This document shows, piece by piece, positions 25,290 through 35,339 of a stretch of 64,000 bases of DNA. The position numbers and the translations under genes are program-made. The notes beneath the pieces were generated by a model. That model was not told the origin of the DNA and did no database searches. It was given only the letters and a program-made list of their open reading frames with translations. Every line of letters begins with the position of its first letter. The stretch's first letter is position 1. The DNA is from Candidatus Aminicenantota bacterium (GTDB lineage Bacteria; Acidobacteriota; Aminicenantia; UBA2199), in contig JAPKZK010000087.1 in the NCBI GenBank assembly GCA_026393835.1, positions 23,496 to 87,495 on the forward strand, given 5' to 3'.

Positions 25290-27491
25290 TTAAAAGTGGT
25301 TCCTTTTTTCATAGAAGCCGAACAACACCGAGATAAGGGTATGTTTTATTTTTTGTTTTGTCCCGTTGACATTCGCTTCGATGTAATCTTTAATTTCCGC
25401 CCATTTGACGTCCTGGGCGGCCCTGCCGATGACATAACTGTATTTGTCTTCCTCGGGGTCTTTTTGGGCGTGGCCCGGTACACCGGATGAGATGAGTGCA
25501 TCCCCTGCTTCGATATCTTTGCCGGTATCCGCAACCCAGATAAAATGGTTCCCCACGGCGGCCACCAGGATTTGCCCCTTTTCGCTGGAAAACACTGTCC
25601 CCAGGACTTTTCTATCGTTTTTGATTTTGGCGGCGACGACCCCATAAAGCGGTTCGGATGTGGGTAAGTCCTCTAGCGAAAGTTTATTTTCCCCGGTCAT
25701 GGAAACCAGGATATTCAACTCGAGGGTTTCGTTGCTCCACCCCAGGTGAGAGCCCGTGAATGGGAGGTAAGAAAGGGCGCCGTTTTCATTAACGGTTATA
25801 CGCCCGACATCTTTCCCGTGAAACAAGAAACTGATTAGCGGGCCGTAGTTCATCCCGTCTTCGCCTTTGTTACCCCTGTTTATAACCACGATGGGCCGGC
25901 CATTGGACCCGGGGCTGCCGTAAAAGCCGGCGGCGATCTGGTTCCCGTCCAGCGGGAAATCGACCCCCCTCTCCCCTACAACGGAGAGGGTGCTGTCGGG
26001 AACTTCGGTCCCAACGCCGACATTCCCGTTGGCCAGGACATTGCCGTTTATCGAAACATTGCCGTTTACTACTCCCCCCTTGAGCGAAAGGGCCTCCACC
26101 TGCTCCGCCGTGGTTTTGTGCGGGTTTTCCATATTGGTGGAATGGTTTTCGTCGATGGTAATGGTTTTGGCGGTCATATCCGGGGTAATGGTCAGCGAGT
26201 TCTTCCCGATCAAATCGATATTCCCGCCCGGGTTAACCACGCCGTCGATGCTTTTCAAGCCCACGCCTTCAACGGCGCTGTTCCACTTTTCGGCGTCATT
26301 ATTGGAAATATGCTTATTTCTCTTATCGTTGACAGCATCGCCAAAAATCGGCAGGACTTCTTTAATATCCGCATGTTTGGTTTCATGGGGGTTCCCGGAA
26401 GTTGCGGAATGGGTTTCCCCGATGGTTATTTTCTTGCCGGGGATATCGGGTGTTATGGTAATACTATTTGCTTTTACAAGGTCCACGTTGCCGCCGGGGT
26501 CGCTTACCCCGTCCACGCTTTTGAGCGCCTCCAACAGCGCGGCTGTGATCTGGTGGGGGTTGTCGGTCCTGGCGGAATGGCTTTCCCCTATTTTAATGGT
26601 ATTATTGGCGTCATCCGGGGTTATGGTAATACTATTATCTTTTACCAGGTCCACGTTGCCGCCGGGATTACTTACCCCGTCCACGCTTTTCAAAGCCCCT
26701 AACAGCGCGGCGCTGATTTTATGGGGATTATCGAAATCGGCTAAGTGGCAGGCCAACAGTTCCGACAGGACCGTGTTGTTGGTTACCGATGCGACGTACT
26801 GCGCGGTTTTTTGCGGGTCAACGGCAATCGTACTGCCTTTACTTAAGGCCAGGAAGAATATCCTGCTTTCGCCGGGGATTTTGCATATTCCGGCGGTCTG
26901 GTCCCACAACCATTTCTTCACCGCTTTCCTTGCCGCGGCGCCCGATGTTTCACCGGTGAAATCGGGACAGGCAATGGTCTGAGCGCCCGGCTTAACGGTG
27001 TCGGCGATAACTTCGAAATTTTCAATTACCCGGTTGGGGTAACAGGTTTCGCCGCAACTGGAATTTCCCGATGCGGAATTGACCATTTCCCCTTCCTGGG
27101 GATTGTATTCCAGGTATAAATAATATGGGTCGTTTTCAAGGTCGGCGAGGGTCAAACCGGTTGGGGTCGATCCCTGTTTTACCAGGATATCCCTGGGACT
27201 ATCTTCGATGGGGACGACAATTTCCCTGCCCCAACCGTCGATGGCCGCGCCCCCTGTTTTAAAGCGGATTTTTACGTTATTATCGCTCTCGGAGAATTCG
27301 ACGTCATCTATCCCCAAACCGCAGATAACCCCGGGCCCACCGGTCATTCGATTCAGCAGGTGTCTTTTGTTATTGAGATAATCCTGTTCCGCCTCAAAGT
27401 CCCGGGTAGTCAATAACTTCCCTCGGAAATAATGGTTCCTCAGGAATCGACTGAGCCCGAAACCTGTTTTTTTATCATTAGAGTCCGGCAT
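25290..27491 (-). CDS. second eCIS fibre-like protein
   Basis: A 733-residue paralogue of the neighbouring fibre gene over the first ~300 residues (RNHYFRGKLLTTRDFEAEQDYLNNKRHLLNR). At least four NPHxTTAxxxxAL fibre repeats alternate with GGNVDLVKxNSITITPD units. The C-terminus differs: NGNVGVGTEVPDSTLSV, then a globular part with GVVAAKIKNDRKVLGTVF and IGRAAQDV that resembles the chaperone or autoproteolytic ends of tail spikes. The two fibre genes probably give alternative binding specificities. A good GGAGG precedes the start. Confidence 0.72.
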   Translation of the reverse strand: MPDSNDKKTGFGLSRFLRNHYFRGKLLTTRDFEAEQDYLNNKRHLLNRMTGGPGVICGLGIDDVEFSESDNNVKIRFKTGGAAIDGWGREIVVPIEDSPRDILVKQGSTPTGLTLADLENDPYYLYLEYNPQEGEMVNSASGNSSCGETCYPNRVIENFEVIADTVKPGAQTIACPDFTGETSGAAARKAVKKWLWDQTAGICKIPGESRIFFLALSKGSTIAVDPQKTAQYVASVTNNTVLSELLACHLADFDNPHKISAALLGALKSVDGVSNPGGNVDLVKDNSITITPDDANNTIKIGESHSARTDNPHQITAALLEALKSVDGVSDPGGNVDLVKANSITITPDIPGKKITIGETHSATSGNPHETKHADIKEVLPIFGDAVNDKRNKHISNNDAEKWNSAVEGVGLKSIDGVVNPGGNIDLIGKNSLTITPDMTAKTITIDENHSTNMENPHKTTAEQVEALSLKGGVVNGNVSINGNVLANGNVGVGTEVPDSTLSVVGERGVDFPLDGNQIAAGFYGSPGSNGRPIVVINRGNKGEDGMNYGPLISFLFHGKDVGRITVNENGALSYLPFTGSHLGWSNETLELNILVSMTGENKLSLEDLPTSEPLYGVVAAKIKNDRKVLGTVFSSEKGQILVAAVGNHFIWVADTGKDIEAGDALISSGVPGHAQKDPEEDKYSYVIGRAAQDVKWAEIKDYIEANVNGTKQKIKHTLISVLFGFYEKRNHF

Positions 27492-27510
27492 TTTCCTTAC
27501 CTCCTTGTTA

Positions 27511-29331
27511 TTATGTTAATATAGAATCGATATCGGCCCGTGATTTTTCGCCCACCCGGCCGCCCGGTTCTTTCTCATAAATAGCCGTATCCCTGGCCAG
27601 GACCGAAGTTTTTTCCAGTATGAATTGGGGTTTCGTCAGTACGGTGTTAATTTCCAGGTAAGTATGCCTATCAAGATTAAACCAGGGTTCCAATACCTGT
27701 AAACAACCGACGGTATGGGCGGGTTTTTCGGTGTCGATGATCCTCTGCATGACGCCGCGTTCCGCCTCGGTAACCTGCTTCGCTTTTTTTACCGGGGCGC
27801 CCGGGTCTTCCCAATTGGGCGGAACCAACACGGTGAACCGGTAGGAACCCGAACCGTAAAGTTTCCCCACCAGTTCTTTATATTCTTCATTATTCTTATC
27901 GATACACTTTAAATGAAAGGGCTCGATGATAACCGGTTTAATACCGGAGAAGAATTCCATGAGCCGGGACAGCGTCCAGGGTGTACCCCGCTTTTTATAG
28001 AGTTCCGGCGCCCAGCGGATCAATTGCCGTTTCTTATCCATGGGCCAATTTTCATCATAGGCAATGGCCAACCACGATGACAGCCAGTGAATAAATTCGT
28101 TCGGCGCCGCCCCGGGGTCCATGTACTGTGTAAATTGAAACGCCTGCCCTTCTTTTTGCGCTAAAAAGGTCTCGAAAAGCAAGAGGAACCGTTCCAGGAA
28201 TTCGCTGCTTTCTTCGTTCTCCTGGTAGATTTCCGGCAAATAACGCAAATAGGTGACCATTGGGAAAAAGATTTTTAAACTCCTGATAAGGGGGGCGGCC
28301 CAACCGTTTTCGTCGCCGTACAGTTCTATCTTGAAACGGATATACCGCCCCACGGCGTCCCTCAATAACGCATCCGTGGGGTTCACGATGGGGGCGCGGG
28401 CGTACGGCCCGGCGGGGCCGGGTTCATCGTCGGAAGCGGCATATGACAGCGTAACCCGGGTGTTGGCCGGGATGTCCGCATCCAGGATGAGCTTGCTCCA
28501 CCGGCAGCCGGTCTGTGTGCTGTCGAAAACTTTGCCGGTATACGTCCCGGATATGGCGTATTTGAGCCTTTTGGTCAATTGGAGGATGCCCCATCCCGTG
28601 GAACTTTCTTTGGCAAACCCAAGGAAAATATGATCGCTGCTCTCCACGGCCAGGTTCAAGAATTTAGCGCCGGGTTCGAAAGGGATCGACAGCGACTGCT
28701 TGAAATTTCCATCCTTAGCGAACATGAGAATGTCCCGCTTTTCGGGCTGCAATATGTAAATATTGGCGTCCCGGTCGGATGCGATATCCGCGGCCCCTTC
28801 CAAATCTGTCACTACTTCCTGCAAATCCCACTGCCACCCGGTCTTGAATACTTTTTGATTATTTACATCCAGTACATACAACAGACCGTCCCCACATGAC
28901 GCGATCCGGACCTCTAAAGGGATTTCCATTTCTCTTCGCATCTGTCCGTTCACCCGGGCCGCACAGTACAACTTCCACTCTCCTGTACCCACTGCATCCA
29001 CGATATATAAATCGAACTCGTCGATGGCAATGGAAACGGGATTCTCAAAGGGTATATGCGTCATCCAACGGGAATACTTGTTCTTGATATCGAACAGCAG
29101 GACGTTCTTTTTATTTCGATCCAGGATATAAAGCACCCCGCAGGCGTCCCGGTCCAACGATACCGGCTCTACCGAAGGCGGGATAATGGTATCTTCATAT
29201 GTGTAGTCGCTGGATTTATTTAAGGTTATCCCTTCATCGCCGATGAGAATGTTCCCATCCTGTACTCCCTCCGCCCAAAGAGGAACGGTATTGATTATAA
29301 AAAAATTGTTTTCATTCATGTTCTTATCCAT
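27511..29331 (-). CDS. gpI-type tail/baseplate protein with N-terminal beta-propeller
   Basis: A 606-residue protein. Residues ~45-260 contain NHL-like blades (GVLYILDRNKKNVLLFD, SIAIDEFDLYIVDA, GLLYVLDVNNQKVF, ANIYILQPEKRDILMF). Residues ~350-560 match the phage tail protein I region (YLPEIYQENEESSEFLERFLLLFE, WLSSWLAI, KRQLIRWAPELYKKRGT). In related injection particles this protein links baseplate and fibres. The propeller is likely a ligand- or fibre-binding head. It lies between the PAAR-like gene and the fibre genes, in line with that role. Confidence 0.82.
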   Translation of the reverse strand: MDKNMNENNFFIINTVPLWAEGVQDGNILIGDEGITLNKSSDYTYEDTIIPPSVEPVSLDRDACGVLYILDRNKKNVLLFDIKNKYSRWMTHIPFENPVSIAIDEFDLYIVDAVGTGEWKLYCAARVNGQMRREMEIPLEVRIASCGDGLLYVLDVNNQKVFKTGWQWDLQEVVTDLEGAADIASDRDANIYILQPEKRDILMFAKDGNFKQSLSIPFEPGAKFLNLAVESSDHIFLGFAKESSTGWGILQLTKRLKYAISGTYTGKVFDSTQTGCRWSKLILDADIPANTRVTLSYAASDDEPGPAGPYARAPIVNPTDALLRDAVGRYIRFKIELYGDENGWAAPLIRSLKIFFPMVTYLRYLPEIYQENEESSEFLERFLLLFETFLAQKEGQAFQFTQYMDPGAAPNEFIHWLSSWLAIAYDENWPMDKKRQLIRWAPELYKKRGTPWTLSRLMEFFSGIKPVIIEPFHLKCIDKNNEEYKELVGKLYGSGSYRFTVLVPPNWEDPGAPVKKAKQVTEAERGVMQRIIDTEKPAHTVGCLQVLEPWFNLDRHTYLEINTVLTKPQFILEKTSVLARDTAIYEKEPGGRVGEKSRADIDSILT

Positions 29332-29363
29332 TTTCGTTTTTCATGGGCGCGCTTCGGATTTAT

Positions 29364-29732
29364 TTACGGTACTTGCGTTTTGACCTGCCCGGGAACCACC
29401 ACCTGGATCATCCCCGCCCACTGGCACAACAACTTGGAACTATTATCCAGCGCCGGCATGTTGGAAACTAATACCGTTGGGGCGCCGGGAACCCAGGGAG
29501 CGGTAGTAACAGGAATACACGGTTGGGGTGACATTGCAGCCGCTACCGCGGGATTCGCTATTGAAGTACACATCCCGAAAGGCGCTATATTCACCATGGG
29601 CTTATTGTCCATTATGGTGGCCATGGGCTGCGATGTCGTCATCACCATCTTGTCCGGCAAAACAGTCAACGTCCCGGGCGCAACCCCAAAACTACACTGC
29701 AGCGTCGCTCCATTACATACGGCTAATGCCAT
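29364..29732 (-). CDS. PAAR-like spike tip (DUF4280)
   Basis: A 122-residue protein with the DUF4280 pattern: VCNGATLQCSFG at the start, PFGMCTSIANP, CIPVTTAPW and LLCQWAGMIQVV. Conserved Cys residues would bind a metal at the sharp tip. It corresponds to Afp10 and caps the gpV spike. GGAATT precedes the start. A copy of the dispersed hairpin element sits immediately upstream with its GGGGG end facing the gene. Confidence 0.85.
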   Translation of the reverse strand: MALAVCNGATLQCSFGVAPGTLTVLPDKMVMTTSQPMATIMDNKPMVNIAPFGMCTSIANPAVAAAMSPQPCIPVTTAPWVPGAPTVLVSNMPALDNSSKLLCQWAGMIQVVVPGQVKTQVP

Positions 29733-29750
29733 TGTTCAATTCCTTTTGCC

Positions 29751-29808
29751 CCCGGCGGCCAGGGACCTTTTCGAGAAAAGGTCCCTGGACCCCCAAAAGC
29801 TTTTATTT
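29751..29808 (-). repeat. dispersed hairpin element, copy 2
   Basis: On the minus strand AAAAGCTTTTGGGGG, CCAGGGACCTTTTC-TCGAAAAGGTCCCTGG and CCGCCGGGGGCA. It overlaps the last codons of the 679-aa baseplate gene and leads to the PAAR-like gene. The stem is a perfect 14-bp palindrome. Confidence 0.8.
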
Positions 29809-31773
29809 GTTTTTGCATTTTGTTTCGGAACCGATTATCTCTACCTGGTGCGCCCCGGGATAGACCAAACTCAACGAACCGATGACGATATCCCCACCCC
29901 GATTCTCAAACCATTTTCCCACCGCGGAAAGCGATAAACTTATCACACAATCGACACCCTCTACACCCTCCAATACCTCGTTAACCTCGGACCGGTATAC
30001 CGCCCTCCCAAAAGGCCAGCCATCAGAACTGCCATCCAAATCCAACGGTGCTAAAAAATTATCCAACGCCCCTTTTATCCTATCCTTCATCTGCACCGGC
30101 TCAAATCCAGGCTTAACCTTAACTTTTACACTTACGGAAATCCCAATATATTCGGGATCGCATACTTTTATCGACGTGGTAACAAGCCGGTGCATATCCA
30201 GGTACCGACACACGGCCTTCTTGAAAGACAGCGAAGGCGCGGGACATTTGGCAAAACTGTACGGGATCGCTATGATAATGGTCTCATTTTCATTCTCCCC
30301 ACTGCTCTGCGGAAGCGCCACGACCCGTGCCACCCTCAACCCCGGCGTCTGCTTAACGATATATTCATAATCTTCCGCCGTCACCGCGGTGTACGGGATA
30401 GCCAGGTCTTTTTTAAAACGAATAAACGCATTGTCGATGGTCTCCTCATCCTTGCCGCCATATGCGGGGAACGGGTTGGCGACGGCTACCCCCGCTGCCC
30501 CGGATTCGCTAACCACGGCGGCGTCGATGTTTCCCTTCTGCCCACCGCCGCCGCCACCCCGATATACAATGTTTATTATTTTATCCAACGGCGGTACTGC
30601 GCCGTTCACGCCATTGCCAAAATTAATTTCCCCTTTTGAAGGATTTAAAACATAATGGTAGTCCCCGGGACCGGAAGCGTCGAAATCCGCCGCGGCTTTC
30701 CACGCAGCGCCGTCGACGGTCACCGTCTCGCTGCCTGCGATAACCGGGTATATCCCGGTCTTTACTACCTGGTAGGGCAACCCGGAACCGGTCTCCTCCA
30801 ACGAATAGGTCCGGCCTTCCACGGCGGTAACGACATTAAGCAATATCCTGTCCAGGCGCGGCGCAATATCGAAGGAGGCTTCCGGGAGGCTGCACCGCAG
30901 CCACAACTGGTTGACATCTTTCCATCCGGGATTGCCGGTTTCAGTCCAGGAAAAGGGAAACTCCGGCGGAATTCCCTTGATTAAATCCGCCGGGGCGCAA
31001 AAGGATATAAACCCCCTGGCTGAAAATAACGACACCGCACCATCGGAACCTGTTATGTCCAGGGAGACCCATTCATTATTATTCCAGTATTCCCAGGCCG
31101 CAGGCCCGGCCGGGGATTCGAACCACTCCCCCGGGATCCCGGCCAGCGACTCTTGCTCGCCGGGCAACCCCTTTCCCACCGCCGGTAAATCGGTTTCATA
31201 GGGATAAACGGCAAGCCTGATTTGCTTCCCGGTTATATTGGAACGCTCGCCCTCAACCGCCAACCCGATATAAAACGCATCCCCTTTCATCGGGTACTCG
31301 CCAAAGGGATGGTAATAGGTTTTGGGGTGCTCATTAAATTCCGTCATATCGATGTATTGGTAAGCGGAATAACCGATGATTTTTTTTATTTGCAGGGGAA
31401 TGACTTCGATTGCCTCTCCTGTTTCAAAGGAAAAATCCGTACCGGCCGAACCGGTTTGAAAGAGCGCGCCTTTGGGAATTGTTTTACATTGGGGGAAAGT
31501 CGGGGTTAATTGGAGGTGGACTTTAGCCGGGCAGGCGGGTTCGGGTTTCATACCCAGCAGCGCCAGGTATTTTAACCGGTGGGCGTCGCTGACGAAATCC
31601 AGGCTGTACAACTGCATCTCCGACAGCCAGGCAAAGAGCTCCATGAAAGTAATACCGGGATCATGTACATTGTGGTCCGTCCACTGCGGGGCGTAAATGG
31701 GAATGACTTTCCGGGCTTCTTCCACCAGCTCGCTAAAGGTTTTATCATCGAGATTGGGAATCGGCAGAGACAT
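29803..31773 (-). CDS. gpJ-type baseplate assembly protein (second)
   Basis: About 656 residues, starting MSLPIPNLDDKTFSELVEEARK with GGAAGGAG upstream. An in-frame Met 23 codons earlier has no such site. WTDHNVHDPGITFMELFAWL (~30-50) is the hallmark N-terminus of injection-system baseplate proteins related to gpJ/Afp12. GEINFGNGVNGAVPP (~360) and the TAVTAEDYEYIVKQTPG region match baseplate J folds. Together with the 1171-aa gene it forms the wedge ring around the spike hub. Confidence 0.85.
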   Translation of the reverse strand: MSLPIPNLDDKTFSELVEEARKVIPIYAPQWTDHNVHDPGITFMELFAWLSEMQLYSLDFVSDAHRLKYLALLGMKPEPACPAKVHLQLTPTFPQCKTIPKGALFQTGSAGTDFSFETGEAIEVIPLQIKKIIGYSAYQYIDMTEFNEHPKTYYHPFGEYPMKGDAFYIGLAVEGERSNITGKQIRLAVYPYETDLPAVGKGLPGEQESLAGIPGEWFESPAGPAAWEYWNNNEWVSLDITGSDGAVSLFSARGFISFCAPADLIKGIPPEFPFSWTETGNPGWKDVNQLWLRCSLPEASFDIAPRLDRILLNVVTAVEGRTYSLEETGSGLPYQVVKTGIYPVIAGSETVTVDGAAWKAAADFDASGPGDYHYVLNPSKGEINFGNGVNGAVPPLDKIINIVYRGGGGGGQKGNIDAAVVSESGAAGVAVANPFPAYGGKDEETIDNAFIRFKKDLAIPYTAVTAEDYEYIVKQTPGLRVARVVALPQSSGENENETIIIAIPYSFAKCPAPSLSFKKAVCRYLDMHRLVTTSIKVCDPEYIGISVSVKVKVKPGFEPVQMKDRIKGALDNFLAPLDLDGSSDGWPFGRAVYRSEVNEVLEGVEGVDCVISLSLSAVGKWFENRGGDIVIGSLSLVYPGAHQVEIIGSETKCKNK

Positions 31774-31799
31774 TTTAAAAACTCCTTCCGGGGATTTTT

Positions 31800-34700
31800 T
31801 TATACACTTATATTTACATTTATTTGATGTTTTCCACTGCACACCATAATATAAGGCGGGACGCCGAGACCTTCAAAATTATCCGGCTTTATGGTAATTT
31901 CGGTGAACCCGGCGCATGCGGTTTGGGGGGTTAGCTTCAACGAAAGGTCTTGCACGTGATCGACCCCGGCGATCTTCTCCAACAATGCGTAGAAATCGGA
32001 AAAACAGGGTATTTTCCCGAATTCCCAGCCTTTTTGATCGCTGCCCCCGGTCAGGGGATGGAGAAAATCCCGGAGTTGGGAATCGGCTTCTTGTTCCACC
32101 ACGGGGACGTCGTCGATGGACTCGGCCATGATCCGGGCATAAACGGTTACTGCGATGTAAACCGGCCCGGTAACCCGGATATGGTCTTTTGCCGCCGGGA
32201 TCATGGGGGCGTATTGGTCCAGGTATTTCAGTACTTTATCTTTCAATTGCAAAGAAAGTACGGGTTGTTCCTCATCGGTGTGGGGCATGACGATAATGGC
32301 GACCCATCCTTCTTTTGTTTGGCCGGATTCATTCGTATTGGGGAGGCATTTGACGCGGGCGATGCCGGCCGAGGCCTGGTAAGTTAAATTCTCGAAGTCT
32401 TCGCGGGTAACGGCCCGGTTCCGGTGTCGCAGCAGGTAAGGGCCCCTTTCCATCAAACCCGCGATGGTTTCCGTTTCCGCGCCCCCGGCGGCGGCAATGG
32501 GATTAGACGCTTTTTCCAGGGACGGAAGCGACGCCTTCAGGTCTTTTACCAGCAGCGCCGCCAGGTTTCCTTTTTCGCCCCCGCCGCTGCGGTAATTTGC
32601 TTTTATGTTATCGGTCCCGGAGGGGGGGATTTTGCCATAGACGCCGTCCCCGAACGTGATGGTCCCGGAAACATTATCGATTTCGTAACGGCGGTGGTCC
32701 GCGGAGGCATTGGGGAGGTTGTCCACGGGTTCCCACTTGACCCAGAACCCCGTTACTTCGCCTTTGTCATCCGTGACCGGTTCCACCGAATATATTTCTT
32801 CTTCCTGGAGCCGTGTTTGTTCTTCGGAGGACATGGACTTGAATTCATCGATCCATATTTCTTCGCTGCCGGAAACAACCGGGATTTTCTTCAGGGTAAA
32901 TTCCTGCCCGGCGGAGCCGTCGCCGGAGCCGGGGATTTCGCCCTTTATGGTTTCGCACTGGATGGCCCAGGCGGTGTTGAGGAATATGCCGTTGATAATG
33001 GGAATGACGACGTTATCGGCGCCTGACGCGGTTTTTTCTTCATATACCGCGCGAATCCAGTAGGCGTCGGCGCCGAACTTGCGGCATTCCAGGAAATCGG
33101 TGGGAAATATGAATTCGATCACCCCGGTTTTGGTAAGTCCCATGGTGGCGTCGAGGAAAGTCAGTTTCTCCCATTCTAACTCTTCATTATAATATTCCCA
33201 GCGGATAGTGGGGACAAGGTCCGGCGTCACGGGTTTTTCATCGATAATGAATAAAAGGGCAATGGGGCCTTTTTCTAATTTGTAATTGAAACCCAGGTAT
33301 AAGGTGCGGTAGGCGTCATCGAGATAGACAAAGGGTTTGAATTTTTTCCCGGCGGTCTGGGCGACGGCGCTGTAATCGGTATATTCCATGTTGTTCCGGG
33401 CGAGGCAATAGGTGGGGGGTATGGCGCCGTAATTGTAGTGGATTTTCAGGGCGTATATCACCGGCGGGTCGATGTCGGCGGTGGAAATTTCCCAGGTTTT
33501 GGGATCGACAGCGGGTACTCCCACCATTTTTTCTTTGCCGTAATCGCCGTAGATGATCCTGACCCGTATCCAGTAATTATTTTGACCCGCCACATCGGTT
33601 TTATCGATATTATCCGGGCATACAAAGGTTACGGTGTTGTTGCCGTTGATAAGAAATTTACCGGTTCCGTCCACCAGGTGTTCGATGCAGCTCCAGCCTT
33701 TGCCGTCCCAGTATTCCCAGGACAGGGTAAGGTCCTGGCTGCTGTCGGTTGAAGTGGCTGAAGCAGCGCCGGTAATGTCGTCCAATCCCCCGGGTTTTTC
33801 AGGTTCCCCGCCCAATTCCTCTATCCTGGATATTTCGATGTACCATTTTTGGATTGCGCGTCTGATATTGATAACGGTGCGCCGCTGCCGGGTTTGCAGG
33901 ATTTTCATCAGGTCATCCACGCTGTGGGCCAGGAATTGGTTTATGGTGGTGATACCGGCGCGGGTAAGCCTTTCCATGAATGTGTCGCCCAGTCCGAAAA
34001 AGTCGATCAGCTCGATGGCCACCGGGGTGGAAGGCGCGCCGTTTTTCCGGTAGGCGGAAAATTTAATGGTAACGGTAATATCTTTTTTGGAAAAGGCTTC
34101 GCTGCTGCCGATGTAAAAAATATTGCCGGCCGCGGGTCTTTTTCCGAAGGGGTATATTTTTTCCGCGAAGTTGATGTTATCATCGGCGAGGGTGAGGTCC
34201 CGGGGGACGTCATCCTGGAATAGTTTGTCGGGTAAGATATCCCGTACTGTATCCGGCACAGCGATGCCGATGGTATCCACTTCCATTTCGTTGGCGGCGC
34301 TTTTCTCCAAACACCGTATCCACCGGCTGGTAATGCCGTTGACTTCGTATTCCGCGATTTCGTCGTTGTTACTTTTTACCAGGGTAACAGTGTTATTGCC
34401 GGAAGCTGAGGCGGAAACGACGCCGAAATCAACCCAACCGGACAAACCGGTATCGTTATTTTTCCCGTAGTATTGCCATGTTGCCGGTATTTTCACGGTT
34501 TTAGCGGCGCCGGCTCCGCCGCCGGTGAAATGAATATCCAATATTACGGCGCTTTTTACATTGAATAAATGGTTATGGCCCAGGTAGAGGATATGTTCCT
34601 GGAGGTTTTTGCCTTTAAAGGGTTCGAAGGAAGCGATTTTTTTAACCGGGTTTCCGGCCTGGAAACCGGTTGTTTCCAGTTTATGGGAGAGGGTGATTTG

Positions 34701-35315
34701 GGCGTCGGCGATGGCGGAGACAATGGCGTATTCGGAAGTGGTTTTGCCGCTGAGGATGATGTGGTCCCCGGCGGTCAGGCCCTGGGAAGAGAGTACGAAG
34801 ATGTCGCTGTCGCCGGTTTCCGTGGAATAGGCCAGTGTGGTTTCAAAGGGGAGGGTGGAAAGGCCCGGGACGATATGGGGTGGGCTTTGGAATATGGCGT
34901 CTTTTTTGACATCCACGCTGTAGACTTTAACCATGCGGGCGGGGGAGGCCCAGACGTTTTTTTCCGTTTCGAAGATGACGTCGCCGGAAGCCACCTGGGT
35001 GCGGACCGGGATGAGAATATGTTCCGTCGCCCCTTCGGCCAGCGTGAAAACCACCGGGGTGGAGGCAGATTGGGCGGGGATAAGTTTAATGCCGATGCGG
35101 TCCAGGAAAGAGATAAAGTGTTTTTCCGGTAACCGGTTCAGTTGGTGAGAGAGCATGGTAAGGAATTGGATAAATATTTTTACCAGGGCGATGTCCGCGG
35201 TTTTTTCTTTTTCTTCCGGGCGCCATTCGGGGGTATAAAAAGGAACCAGCGCTTTAAATTCTTTGAGGTAATCCTCGAAGGTGCGCCGTTCTATTTTAGG
35301 TATTTCGACCGCCAT
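31800..35315 (-). CDS. gpJ-type baseplate protein with helix-hairpin-helix insert (first)
   Basis: An 1171-residue Afp11-like protein. The N-terminus (RRTFEDYLKEFKALVPFYTPEW) and the phage baseplate J core (GTITFGDGVYGKIPPSG, AVTREDFENLTYQASAGIARVKC, ~870-1010) are typical. An insert at ~430-500 (FFGLGDTFMERLTRAGITTINQFL) is a helix-hairpin-helix module like that at the end of the 703-aa fibre. Carbohydrate-binding-like beta segments with YWDGKGWSCIEHLVDGTG and WEYYNEELEWEKL occur twice. It is the largest structural protein of the cluster and its stop is close to the next gene. Confidence 0.85.
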   Translation of the reverse strand: MAVEIPKIERRTFEDYLKEFKALVPFYTPEWRPEEKEKTADIALVKIFIQFLTMLSHQLNRLPEKHFISFLDRIGIKLIPAQSASTPVVFTLAEGATEHILIPVRTQVASGDVIFETEKNVWASPARMVKVYSVDVKKDAIFQSPPHIVPGLSTLPFETTLAYSTETGDSDIFVLSSQGLTAGDHIILSGKTTSEYAIVSAIADAQITLSHKLETTGFQAGNPVKKIASFEPFKGKNLQEHILYLGHNHLFNVKSAVILDIHFTGGGAGAAKTVKIPATWQYYGKNNDTGLSGWVDFGVVSASASGNNTVTLVKSNNDEIAEYEVNGITSRWIRCLEKSAANEMEVDTIGIAVPDTVRDILPDKLFQDDVPRDLTLADDNINFAEKIYPFGKRPAAGNIFYIGSSEAFSKKDITVTIKFSAYRKNGAPSTPVAIELIDFFGLGDTFMERLTRAGITTINQFLAHSVDDLMKILQTRQRRTVINIRRAIQKWYIEISRIEELGGEPEKPGGLDDITGAASATSTDSSQDLTLSWEYWDGKGWSCIEHLVDGTGKFLINGNNTVTFVCPDNIDKTDVAGQNNYWIRVRIIYGDYGKEKMVGVPAVDPKTWEISTADIDPPVIYALKIHYNYGAIPPTYCLARNNMEYTDYSAVAQTAGKKFKPFVYLDDAYRTLYLGFNYKLEKGPIALLFIIDEKPVTPDLVPTIRWEYYNEELEWEKLTFLDATMGLTKTGVIEFIFPTDFLECRKFGADAYWIRAVYEEKTASGADNVVIPIINGIFLNTAWAIQCETIKGEIPGSGDGSAGQEFTLKKIPVVSGSEEIWIDEFKSMSSEEQTRLQEEEIYSVEPVTDDKGEVTGFWVKWEPVDNLPNASADHRRYEIDNVSGTITFGDGVYGKIPPSGTDNIKANYRSGGGEKGNLAALLVKDLKASLPSLEKASNPIAAAGGAETETIAGLMERGPYLLRHRNRAVTREDFENLTYQASAGIARVKCLPNTNESGQTKEGWVAIIVMPHTDEEQPVLSLQLKDKVLKYLDQYAPMIPAAKDHIRVTGPVYIAVTVYARIMAESIDDVPVVEQEADSQLRDFLHPLTGGSDQKGWEFGKIPCFSDFYALLEKIAGVDHVQDLSLKLTPQTACAGFTEITIKPDNFEGLGVPPYIMVCSGKHQINVNISV

Positions 35316-35339
35316 TATTTTTCTCCGTTTTATTTCATT

